Below the pieces are notes generated by a model, which saw nothing but the letters and a program-made list of their open reading frames with translations, made no database searches and was not told where the DNA came from. The translations under genes and the position numbers were made by a program. Below, piece by piece: positions 1 through 6,799 of a stretch of 13,181 bases of DNA (its first letter is position 1; each line of letters starts with the position of its first letter). The stretch is from Clostridiales bacterium UBA1770 (GTDB lineage: Bacteria; Bacillota; Clostridia; Oscillospirales; CAG-272). The DNA lies in contig DCGU01000015.1 of NCBI GenBank assembly GCA_002315325.1, positions 1 through 13,181 on the forward strand, read 5' to 3'.

Positions 1-24
1 TCTAGCCAGCTGAGCTATCCCGCC
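1..24 (-). tRNA. tRNA, 5' part only (runs off the window)
   Basis: Read on the minus strand from position 24, the sequence gives a seven-base acceptor strand (GGCGGGA), then T8 and A9, then a D-arm beginning GCTC with A14 and the D-loop AGCTGGCTAGA. This is the standard tRNA 5' layout. The anticodon and 3' half lie outside the window, so the amino acid cannot be assigned. A consensus promoter sits just upstream and supports a real transcribed gene. Confidence 0.85.
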
Positions 25-37
25 AAAATGCTTGCTT

Positions 38-66
38 ATTATAGCACCGTAACGGGGGTTTGTCAA
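38..66 (-). promoter_or_regulatory. Promoter of the tRNA gene
   Basis: On the minus strand a perfect -35 TTGACA (66-61) and a perfect -10 TATAAT (43-38) are separated by exactly 17 bp. Transcription would start near position 31, a few bases before the tRNA 5' end at 24. This fits a strong housekeeping-sigma promoter for a stable RNA. Confidence 0.9.
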
Positions 67-112
67 GGATTTTTTTGATAGTTTTTTAACAAATATACAG
101 ATTTTCTAATCA

Positions 113-135
113 ATTGTAAAATTGCGTTTTACAAT
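113..135. repeat. AT-rich hairpin between the ABC-F gene and the tRNA
   Basis: ATTGTAAAA (113-121) and TTTTACAAT (127-135) form a perfect 9-bp stem with a 5-base loop. It lies 21 bases beyond the ABC-F stop codon, so it could mark the 3' end of that transcript. It has no GC-rich stem base and no T run following it on the minus strand, so it is not a convincing intrinsic terminator. Confidence 0.45.
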
Positions 136-156
136 CGGAATCCGCGCGGGGGCAGG

Positions 157-2148
157 TTATACTTCCTGCCCCAGTGCTTCCAATTCCTCATACACTTCCA
201 TCAGTCGGTTTTCAATTTCGGTGCGCCTTGCGTCCAATGCGGCTGCCTTTTGGTAATCCGCGGCGGCGTCACCGTACAGTTCGGCCTCCACGGCGGCCAG
301 TTCCGTCTCCAGTGCCTCTTTCTCCTGCCCGAGCTTCTCCAGGTGATGCTGTTTTTTGCGGGCGTCGGCAGCGGCCTGCTTGGCGCGGAGATACTGTTCC
401 TTCTGCGATTCTTCCCGAATATTGGGCACGTCGTCGAGCGTCGGTACCGGTTTTGCCGCACCCGCCACGGGTGTTACGACAATTTCGCCGCTTTCGATGC
501 CGGCTTGGCGTCGTTCCTTGAACGCCATATATTCGTTATAGCCGTCGCCTTCGTGCGTGACGGCATAGTCGCACAGGGGGGCGTTCCCAAAGGCGGGACC
601 GGGATTGACTTCCAAAATGCGGGTGGCCAGGCGGTTGATGAGATAGCGGTCGTGGGAAACGACCAAAATTGTGCCGCCGAAACCGGCCAGCGCCGTTTCG
701 AGCGCCTCACGGGAGTCGATGTCCAAATGGTTGGTCGGCTCGTCCAGGATGAGCAGATTCATTTCGGATAGAATGAGTTTGGCCAGCGTCAGGCGTGCCC
801 GCTGTCCGCCGGACAGCACGGACACGGTTTTAAAGACGTCCTCGCCGACGAAACGGAATAGGCCCAGGGCACTGCGAATCTCGGTTTCGGTTTTGCGTGG
901 GTAGGCATTCCACAGCTCGTCCAGAACCGTATTGGTTTCGGTTAAGTTTTGGTTTTCCTGGTCGTAGTAGCCGACCTGTACGTTGTACCCGGCCTCAATG
1001 ATGCCGGACACGGGGTCGAGCTGCCCCAAAAGGAGTTTGATAAGCGTGGATTTGCCGCAGCCGTTGGGGCCGATGATAAAGGTGCGCTCATCGCGCTTGA
1101 GCAGAAAACTCATGTCGCGGAACAACGTCTTCTCTCCAAATCCCATGGTCAGATTGCGCACCGACAACACCTCGTTGCCGCTGGCAATGGACGACGTGAA
1201 CTTCATCTTGATGGCACGGGGCGCTTCCTTGGGCTTTTCCACCAAATCCATACGGTCGATAATCTTTTGGCGGGCGCGAATGGTGACGAAGTTATGCTCC
1301 TGTCCCCAGCGGCGCTGCTGCTCGATCACGGCCTCGTGATGCGCTAATTCCTTTTGCTGTTTTTCCCACAGGCGTTCCTGCGTTTCACGTTCTTCTGCCC
1401 GCAAGGCAAGGGCTGTGGTGTAATTACCGGGATAGAGTTTGGCGTGCAGATGTTCCATCACCAGCGTTTTGTTGGTGACGCGGTCCAAAAAATAGCGATC
1501 GTGCGAGATGACGAGCAGGCACTTTTTCCAGGACGCCAAAACGCCTTCCAGCCAGCGCAGCGTTTCAATGTCCAAATGGTTGGTCGGCTCGTCCAGCAAG
1601 AGAATATCCGGCTCGCGGCACAGCTGGCGGCCCAGAGCCAAGCGCGTCTGCTGCCCGCCCGAAAGCTTGCACAGCGGCAGGTCAAAAGTTGATTTATCAA
1701 AGCCGAGACGCATCAAAATCGACTGGCAGCGGGAGCGGAATTCCAGGCCGCCCCCTCGGATAAACTTCTCGTGCAGCTGCGTGTAGGCACCGATGGGGCG
1801 TGTGTCCCCCGCGTTCATGCGCTCTTCCATGACGGCGAGTTCCGCTTCCATGGCTAAAAGTTCCGGGAAAGCCCCGTAGGCGTGTGCCAGCACGGTTTCG
1901 CTTTCATCGGCAGAGGTGGCCAGCGAGTCCTGCGCCACGTAGCCGACGGTCTTTTCCCCCGCTTTGAAAACCTGACCGTGCGTGGGCTCGTACTCGCCCG
2001 TCAGCGTGCGGAACAAACTCGTCTTGCCGCAGCCGTTGACGCCAATGATACCCATACGGTCGTTTTCGTTCAGGGAAAAGGAGATATTTTCAAAAATGGT
2101 GGTGACGCCGAATTGCAGCGTCAGGTCACCGGCGCTGAGAATAATCAT
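157..2148 (-). CDS. ABC-F family ATPase (duplicated ABC domains, ribosome-associated type)
   Basis: This 663-residue soluble protein has two ABC ATPase domains in one chain and no membrane segments, the hallmark of the ABC-F family, whose members act on the ribosome. Domain 1 has Walker A GVNGCGKTS (36-44), signature LSGGQ (162-166), Walker B with DEPTNHLD (186-193) and SHDR (215-218). A charged helical linker follows at about 245-315, where the tRNA-contacting P-site motif lies in this family. Domain 2 has GPNGCGKST (360-368), LSGGQ (445-449), DEPTNHLD (469-476) and SHDR (498-501). The C-terminus (about 575-660) is a Glu/Lys/Ala-rich coiled coil, as in Uup/YdiF-like members. The start is ATG with AAGGA 12 bases upstream. 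It may be a translation factor or an antibiotic-protection protein, and the sequence alone does not decide. It sits 60 bp downstream of the Rnf operon on the same strand. Confidence 0.93.
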   Translation of the reverse strand: MIILSAGDLTLQFGVTTIFENISFSLNENDRMGIIGVNGCGKTSLFRTLTGEYEPTHGQVFKAGEKTVGYVAQDSLATSADESETVLAHAYGAFPELLAMEAELAVMEERMNAGDTRPIGAYTQLHEKFIRGGGLEFRSRCQSILMRLGFDKSTFDLPLCKLSGGQQTRLALGRQLCREPDILLLDEPTNHLDIETLRWLEGVLASWKKCLLVISHDRYFLDRVTNKTLVMEHLHAKLYPGNYTTALALRAEERETQERLWEKQQKELAHHEAVIEQQRRWGQEHNFVTIRARQKIIDRMDLVEKPKEAPRAIKMKFTSSIASGNEVLSVRNLTMGFGEKTLFRDMSFLLKRDERTFIIGPNGCGKSTLIKLLLGQLDPVSGIIEAGYNVQVGYYDQENQNLTETNTVLDELWNAYPRKTETEIRSALGLFRFVGEDVFKTVSVLSGGQRARLTLAKLILSEMNLLILDEPTNHLDIDSREALETALAGFGGTILVVSHDRYLINRLATRILEVNPGPAFGNAPLCDYAVTHEGDGYNEYMAFKERRQAGIESGEIVVTPVAGAAKPVPTLDDVPNIREESQKEQYLRAKQAAADARKKQHHLEKLGQEKEALETELAAVEAELYGDAAADYQKAAALDARRTEIENRLMEVYEELEALGQEV

Positions 2149-2187
2149 GAATCATCTATGTCCTTATGCGTTATTTTCGTGATGAAG

Positions 2188-2207
2188 AATTGTACGAACG
2201 TACGATT
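2188..2207. promoter_or_regulatory. Operator-like inverted repeat upstream of the ABC-F gene
   Basis: A 20-bp dyad has the core GTACG-AA-CGTAC, extended to 9-bp arms with a single mismatch. It occupies the 60-bp gap between the hepA-like stop codon and the ABC-F start. On the minus strand a -10-like TACAAT overlaps it (2194-2189), but no good -35 is seen. It could be a repressor site or a leader hairpin; its function is inferred only. Confidence 0.4.
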
Positions 2208-2208
2208 G

Positions 2209-2745
2209 TTATGATTGCTGAGTGTCGGTAAACTCGGCCGTGAGTGATGCGGGTACTTTTTGCAGCAGCAGCGCTGCCAAAAGCCCCACCAATACGCCGG
2301 CACAGATGCCGGACACCAGCAGCAGGGGAAGATACGAGACCAGCCCCGGTGTTTTCGTCATGGCGACGGCCACGGCAATTTGCCCCAGGTTGTGCAGTAC
2401 GCCCCCGGCAATGCTGACGCCGCAGGGGGAAAAGCAGGGCAGACGTTTTAACAATGCCATGCCGCACAGACTGAGCAGTGCGCCTGCGGCACCGAATGCG
2501 GCGGCCGGCAGACTGCCGAACAGCAGATTCGCTATCACGACGCGGCACAGGCTGACGCAAAGTGCGTCGCGAAAGCCGAGGCGGTACAAAAGAAACAAAA
2601 TGACGACGTTGCACAGCCCCGGTTTAACGCCGGGCAGGGCAAACAGCGGGGGAATGAGCGATTCCAAGTAGGAAAGAATTAAGGAAAGGGCCAAACAAAC
2701 GGCCATGGCCGTCAGCCGCCGTATCGATTGACGCGGTTGTTTCAT
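2209..2745 (-). CDS. Gx transporter / heptaprenyl diphosphate synthase component I-like membrane protein
   Basis: This 178-residue protein is strongly hydrophobic, with about five predicted membrane segments. It carries the motif LPGVKPGLCNV (37-47), close to the PG-x-K-x-GLAN pattern of the Hpre_diP_synt_I (Gx transporter) family, and HNLGQI (118-123), the second hallmark of that family. The name refers to an old link with heptaprenyl diphosphate synthase, and many members are predicted transporters of unknown substrate. Genes of this family often sit beside a NusG-domain-II gene and Rnf or ApbE genes in Clostridia, as here. The ATG overlaps the upstream stop codon as ATGA, and GGGGAGG lies 8 bases before it. 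It appears to be the last gene of the rnf operon. The substrate is unknown. Confidence 0.82.
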   Translation of the reverse strand: MKQPRQSIRRLTAMAVCLALSLILSYLESLIPPLFALPGVKPGLCNVVILFLLYRLGFRDALCVSLCRVVIANLLFGSLPAAAFGAAGALLSLCGMALLKRLPCFSPCGVSIAGGVLHNLGQIAVAVAMTKTPGLVSYLPLLLVSGICAGVLVGLLAALLLQKVPASLTAEFTDTQQS

Positions 2746-3149
2746 GGCAACGTCCTCCCCGTTGTGAAATCGGCCGGCGCATCATCGCCGCCGACAACCG
2801 TGACGACCAGTTTGTGCGGCAGGCAGACGATGGTTTGTCCCGCATAGCGGACGGCACCGCTTTGGGTACAAATACCGTGCGGACAGTCGGCCTCGGCAAT
2901 GCGGGCACTGCCGTTTTCCACAACCAACAAATTGTAACCGGCCTGTGTCCGAATGGGATACGTGCCGTCCTCGGAAAGGGATACGGATAACAGCGTCAAA
3001 TCGTTCTGCGTGACGACGACCGTAGCCCCCGGTTTGCGGCACAGAAAAAGAATGCCGGCCAGGATGCCGGCAAGCAACAACAGGGCAACGCATAAAAGCA
3101 GGTCGCCGCGGTATTTGTGCGTTTGGGGGGCTTTACACGGGTGTGTCAT
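2742..3149 (-). CDS. NusG domain II-containing membrane-anchored protein
   Basis: The protein has one N-terminal membrane helix (about residues 15-38) followed by a small extracytoplasmic domain. That domain has the NusG-II/DUF1312 cysteine pattern CPHGIC, then a Gly-rich stretch, GQTIVCLPHK and a final beta-strand. In Clostridia such genes are commonly linked to rnf and the Gx-type gene, and a redox or flavin-maturation role has been suggested but is not established. The start is uncertain. ATG at 3149 gives 135 residues with a short cytoplasmic N-terminus, as usual for the family, but has no clear ribosome site. An in-frame GTG at 3200 would give 152 residues, has only a weak GGAAAG upstream, and would overlap the preceding gene by 19 bases. 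The stop codon overlaps the next start as ATGA. Confidence 0.82.
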   Translation of the reverse strand: MTHPCKAPQTHKYRGDLLLCVALLLLAGILAGILFLCRKPGATVVVTQNDLTLLSVSLSEDGTYPIRTQAGYNLLVVENGSARIAEADCPHGICTQSGAVRYAGQTIVCLPHKLVVTVVGGDDAPADFTTGRTLP

Positions 3150-3181
3150 AGCGTTATGTTTACAGTAACGATAAATTCCAA

Positions 3182-4150
3182 TCAAACGGTTTCGTCCCAC
3201 AGCGTATTGAGCTTTCCGGATGCCGTGAAGGACGTAAAATGTGTGTTTAAAAAATCAGTCATATCCGCCGGCAGCGGTGCCGTCACGGTGACTGTTTCGG
3301 GGGATGCGTCGCCCTCATTTCCAAAGGGCAGGGGAAAGACCAATTTGCCGGCGTGCAGAGCCTGGCGGGGGAATATCCCGTGTGCGGTCGGATCGCCGTA
3401 CAAATCGTCACCCAGAATCGGGTGGCCGATATGCGCAAAATGCACGCGCAATTGGTGGGTTCTGCCCGTGACAGGGGAGGCCAACACCAGCGCATAGCCG
3501 CCGTCGTCAGACACGGCCAGCGTTTTGTAGCGCGTCAGGGCGTCGTCACCTTCGCCCGGTTCGCAAACGCGGCGCACGATAATGCTCTCGGCCGTGCGGC
3601 ACAGCGGTGCGTGGATTTCCCCGCAGGGCGGTTCCGGTACGCCGCACAAAATGGCGGCGTAGGTTTTGTGAATCAGGCCGTCGTGCATACTGCGGCACAG
3701 GCGCGCCGCCGCCGGCTGATTGCGGGCGACGAGGACCAGGCCCGAGGTGTTGCGGTCCAGGCGATTGACGGGACGGAAGGTAAAGGGTACACCGGCCTCG
3801 GCATAACGATGTGCCAGCGCGTTCGCTACCGTGTCGGTGTAATGGTCGTGTGAGGGATGCGTCGGCATGTCGGCGGGCTTCGCCGGTACGACGACGTCTT
3901 CGTTTTCAAAGGCAATGGCAAGCGGCAGGTCCGCAGGGATGATTTTGGGGGAGGGTTCGGTGTCGTTCCACAACAGTTCCAATTCTTCCCCCGTATGCAG
4001 CACGTGCCGCACCGTGACGCGCACACCGTCCGCACGGATGCCGTCCTCGGTATATTTCAACCGGGACAGCATCTTGGCGGACAGGTGCAAAGTTTTCAGA
4101 TAATCGCGCAGAAGTTTGCCGTCCCATTCGGCGGTGACGGTGACTTTCAT
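3182..4150 (-). CDS. RluA-family RNA pseudouridine synthase
   Basis: The predicted 322-residue enzyme would convert specific uridines in rRNA or tRNA to pseudouridine. An S4-like N-terminal segment (about 10-60) precedes the catalytic domain. The catalytic motif RLDRNTSG (130-137) contains the nucleophilic Asp132. Further family blocks are HKTYAAIL (161-168) and GRTHQLRVH (229-237) with GHPILGDDLYG (242-252). The usual NKPAG block reads PAKPADMPTHPS, a slight variant. The frame stays open 28 codons upstream, but ATG at 4150 forms an ATGA overlap with the rnfB stop codon and begins the family-like sequence MKVTVTAEWDG, so I chose it. No ribosome site is visible, so translation is probably coupled to rnfB. 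Which RNA position is modified cannot be told. Confidence 0.92.
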   Translation of the reverse strand: MKVTVTAEWDGKLLRDYLKTLHLSAKMLSRLKYTEDGIRADGVRVTVRHVLHTGEELELLWNDTEPSPKIIPADLPLAIAFENEDVVVPAKPADMPTHPSHDHYTDTVANALAHRYAEAGVPFTFRPVNRLDRNTSGLVLVARNQPAAARLCRSMHDGLIHKTYAAILCGVPEPPCGEIHAPLCRTAESIIVRRVCEPGEGDDALTRYKTLAVSDDGGYALVLASPVTGRTHQLRVHFAHIGHPILGDDLYGDPTAHGIFPRQALHAGKLVFPLPFGNEGDASPETVTVTAPLPADMTDFLNTHFTSFTASGKLNTLWDETV

Positions 4151-4971
4151 TTGGCGCGGTGGATACCCGAGAAGTCGGAAACGAGGATAGCGCCGACGGG
4201 GCAGTTGACGGCACAGGTCTTGCAGTCGGTGCACTTGCTGTAGTCAATGGTGGCCAGATTGTCCACGACGGTGACGGCACCGTTCGGGCAGTTCTTTTCA
4301 CACTTCTTACAGCCGATACAGCCGTGGGAACATGCCTTACGGGTTTGCGCCCCCTTGTCGTGGTTGCTGCACGTCACCATGACGCGTTCCACGTCGGGCA
4401 TCAGATGAATCAGATGCTGCGGGCAGGTCTTGGCGCACATACCGCAGCCGGAGCAGAGGTTGGCGTTGACGTGTGCCACGCCCTCATCCAGACAAATGGC
4501 CTGATTGGGGCAGGCGGCGGCACAGTCGCCCATGCCGATACAGCCGAAGGTACACAGGCCGTTGCTGCCGTAATGCATCTTGACGGCGGCGCAGGACTGT
4601 ACGCCCTGATATTCGTACTTGGTTTTGGTGGCGTTGCAGTCGCCGTCACAGGCAACGACGGCCACCATTTCAATGACGTCGAGCGCTTCGCGGCCCATGA
4701 CGTCTGCCACCTGTTTGGCAACGGCGTCGGCACCGGGTACGCAGAGGTTGGTGGCAACGGTGCCGTCTTTGTCGGCGGCCAATGCCTTGGCATAGCCGTC
4801 ACAACCGGTATAACCGCAGGCACCGCAGTTGGCGCCGGGGAGACATTCGCGAATTTTGGTTTCGGTTTCGTCCACGGGGACGGCCATAAACTTATCCGCA
4901 ACTACCAGGAGCAGGCCGCAGACAAGACCGATGCCGGTGATAATTGCGGCAGCAATGAGAATCGTTAACAT
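4147..4971 (-). CDS. rnfB: Ion-translocating oxidoreductase subunit RnfB (ferredoxin-accepting Fe-S subunit)
   Basis: RnfB receives electrons from reduced ferredoxin in the Rnf complex and passes them to the membrane and RnfC subunits. This 274-residue form has an N-terminal membrane helix (3-25), then the Fe4S module with C43, C49, C52, C57 and C77. A long series of ferredoxin-type motifs follows: C140/C144/C150/C154, C173/C176/C179/C183, C218/C221/C224/C228 and C247/C250/C253/C257, with extra cysteines at 108, 112, 127, 160, 201 and 214. This is the extended RnfB type found in Clostridia and Bacteroidetes rather than the short gammaproteobacterial form. The ATG has AGGGGGG about 9 bases upstream and lies 15 bp after rnfA. 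The stop codon overlaps the pseudouridine synthase start as ATGA. Confidence 0.97.
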   Translation of the reverse strand: MLTILIAAAIITGIGLVCGLLLVVADKFMAVPVDETETKIRECLPGANCGACGYTGCDGYAKALAADKDGTVATNLCVPGADAVAKQVADVMGREALDVIEMVAVVACDGDCNATKTKYEYQGVQSCAAVKMHYGSNGLCTFGCIGMGDCAAACPNQAICLDEGVAHVNANLCSGCGMCAKTCPQHLIHLMPDVERVMVTCSNHDKGAQTRKACSHGCIGCKKCEKNCPNGAVTVVDNLATIDYSKCTDCKTCAVNCPVGAILVSDFSGIHRAK

Positions 4972-4986
4972 ATTCTTTCGCCCCCC

Positions 4987-5562
4987 TTATTTCAAACTGA
5001 ATGCCATAAAGGACAGGGAGACGATGGCGGCCGCCACCAGCGTGACGGGCAGACCCTGAAACGCCTTGGGTACCTTGTCGTTGCCGATGAGGCGCGTACG
5101 TACGCCGGCAAACAGCACCATAGCAAGCAGGAAGCCGACACCGCCGCCGAAGGCGTTGCAAATGGAACCGGCGAAGGTGTAGCCGCTCTTGATATTGGCG
5201 ATGGAAACGTCGAGCACGGCACAGTTGGTGGTAATCAGGGGCAGGTAGATACCCAGGGATTTATGCAGCGAGGGAATAAAGCGTTTGAGAACGATTTCCA
5301 CAAACTGCACCAGCGCCGCGATAATCAAAATAAACGCGATGGTCTGCAGGTAGCCCAGTCCTTTGGGCTCCAGCACGTAATACATAATCGGCCAGGTGGC
5401 GGCGGTGGCCAGCACCATAACGAAGGTGACGGCGATGCCCATGCCGGCAGCCTGCTTAAACTGCTTGGAAACGCCCAGGAAGGGGCAAATACCCAGCGTT
5501 TTCGACAGCACGTAGTTGTTGACGAAAACGGCGGAGAAGATAATCAGCAATAATTCTTTCAT
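4987..5562 (-). CDS. rnfA: Ion-translocating oxidoreductase subunit RnfA
   Basis: RnfA is an integral membrane subunit that pairs with RnfE in inverted orientation. In solved Rnf/NQR structures the pair holds an intramembrane Fe-S cluster on the electron path coupled to ion movement. The 191-residue protein has about six membrane segments. It carries FVNNYVLSKTLGICPFLGVS near the N-terminus with C26, and LPLITTNCAVLDVS with C114. These are the two conserved cluster cysteines and match the family pattern and spacing. Length is typical (about 190). The start is an ATGA overlap with the rnfE stop codon, with a strong AAGGAGG site about 8 bases upstream. Confidence 0.97.
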   Translation of the reverse strand: MKELLLIIFSAVFVNNYVLSKTLGICPFLGVSKQFKQAAGMGIAVTFVMVLATAATWPIMYYVLEPKGLGYLQTIAFILIIAALVQFVEIVLKRFIPSLHKSLGIYLPLITTNCAVLDVSIANIKSGYTFAGSICNAFGGGVGFLLAMVLFAGVRTRLIGNDKVPKAFQGLPVTLVAAAIVSLSFMAFSLK

Positions 5563-6275
5563 TGTGCACTCTCCTCCTTCTTTTCACTGCACTCGCCTTT
5601 GCAGGCAGTACAAATGGCAGCGTTGGGACAACCGGCGCAGCCCACGGAATCGTGTTTCACTTTGCCCCCTGACAGCACGCTGACCAGGGCAATCATGCAG
5701 CCGAATACCAGGAAACCGCCGAACGTCTTTTGCAAAATCGGGAAGTTGTAGGTTTTGAAGAAAGGTACGTCAAAACCGAAGAACTGCCCGGCACCCAGCA
5801 CCTCGCGGATGACGGCCATACAGGACAGGGCCAGCGTAAAGCCGAGACCCATACCGGCACCGTCCAGTGCGGAATCAACGACACCGTTTTTGGAGGCGAA
5901 CATTTCGGCACGTCCCAAAATGATGCAGTTGACGACGATGAGGGCGATAAAGGAACCGAGGGACGCGTACAGATCGGGCAGGTAGGCGTTGACCAGCATC
6001 TGGATGATGGTCACGAACCCGGCGATGATTAAAATATAGCAGGGGATACGGACCTTGTCCGGGATGATTTTACGCATGGCGGAAATCATCATATTGGACA
6101 GAATCAGTACCAACGCGGTGCAGAGTCCCAGGCCCAGGGCGTTGAACAGCGAATTGGACTTGGCGATGGAGGGGCAGGTGCCCAGCACCAACACCAGGGT
6201 CGGGTTTTCTTTGATCAAACCTTTTGTGAAAACGGAAAGCTTGGACGGGCGATTATTTGTCAAATTGTTTGTCAT
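5559..6275 (-). CDS. rnfE: Ion-translocating oxidoreductase subunit RnfE
   Basis: RnfE is the second half of the RnfA/RnfE membrane core. The 238-residue chain has about six membrane segments, the conserved ENPTLVLVLGTCPSIA block with C34, and IALIVVNCIILGRAEMFA with C117, which with RnfA supply the intramembrane Fe-S cluster ligands. After the last membrane segment (to about 202) there is a tail of about 35 residues with five cysteines, C213, C216, C222, C225 and C229, spaced CxxC-x5-CxxC-x3-C. The short gammaproteobacterial RnfE I know lacks this tail (see findings). The start is an ATGA overlap with the rnfG stop codon, with GGAGG about 7 bases upstream. Confidence 0.97.
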   Translation of the reverse strand: MTNNLTNNRPSKLSVFTKGLIKENPTLVLVLGTCPSIAKSNSLFNALGLGLCTALVLILSNMMISAMRKIIPDKVRIPCYILIIAGFVTIIQMLVNAYLPDLYASLGSFIALIVVNCIILGRAEMFASKNGVVDSALDGAGMGLGFTLALSCMAVIREVLGAGQFFGFDVPFFKTYNFPILQKTFGGFLVFGCMIALVSVLSGGKVKHDSVGCAGCPNAAICTACKGECSEKKEESAQ

Positions 6276-6799
6276 ATTACAGCCTCCGTTTCAACCATAG
6301 GATGACTTGCCAGATAGGCAAGCGCTGCGGCAACCGCTTCTTTAACGGCGGCACGCGTGTAAACGGCAGGCGATGCGGTCGTCACGCCGTCCAGCGTTGC
6401 ACCCTGTCCCGCAAAGGAATCCGGGAAGGCAGCGGAACAGTCAACGCTTTCGTTGTAGGAAATGAACTGCAGTTTGGTGATGGTCATATTGTCTGTGTTG
6501 ACACCCATGACGAAGGTGGTCTCCCCCGTGGTGTAACCGGTGACAATCGACAGGTTGACGACGGCGTAATGATCATCGTCCACGCGGTACAGCGCCGTGA
6601 CGGCAGCGGGGGCGTCGTCAGCCAACGTCAACTGCGTAAAGGATGCGCCGGGGAACATGGCTTCCAGCGCTGCCTGGTTGGCTTTCTTTTCATTTTCCGC
6701 AATGACGGGAGCCGTGACGTTGTACACCAGCGCCAGCAAAAGCCCCATAACCAGGCACAGGCAAACCATAACGATGATGGATTTTACGTAAATCTTCAT
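6272..6799 (-). CDS. rnfG: Ion-translocating oxidoreductase subunit RnfG (covalent FMN subunit)
   Basis: RnfG is an extracytoplasmic subunit anchored by one N-terminal helix (about 7-29). It carries FMN covalently bound to a Thr or Ser by the transferase ApbE. At 175 residues it is somewhat short for the family. The FMN-binding fold is recognisable, with repeats of the VTGYTTGETTFVMGVN type (86-101). The flavinylation motif appears as DGVTTAS (137-143), where the family usually has D-x-x-[ST]-G-A-T. The predicted attachment residue is therefore Ser143, and the Gly is replaced by Thr. Two or three extra residues follow before the usual SRAV-like helix. Start and stop codons are both in ATGA overlaps, and AGGGAGG lies about 9 bases before the ATG. 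Identification rests on context plus fold. Confidence 0.92.
   Translation of the reverse strand: MKIYVKSIIVMVCLCLVMGLLLALVYNVTAPVIAENEKKANQAALEAMFPGASFTQLTLADDAPAAVTALYRVDDDHYAVVNLSIVTGYTTGETTFVMGVNTDNMTITKLQFISYNESVDCSAAFPDSFAGQGATLDGVTTASPAVYTRAAVKEAVAAALAYLASHPMVETEAVI

Noticed and set aside
4151..4234. 28-codon N-terminal extension of the pseudouridine synthase
   Set aside because: It lies inside rnfB in another frame, is Arg/Pro-rich and unlike the family. The ATGA overlap at 4147-4150 is the usual arrangement in this operon.
4507..4554. Apparent loss of a cluster cysteine in RnfB (C144-x5-C150 with Met147 where CxxCxxC is expected)
   Set aside because: From memory, long RnfB proteins commonly have C-x3-C-x5-C-x3-CP here, with the earlier Cys140 as a ligand, so this is probably a normal family form.
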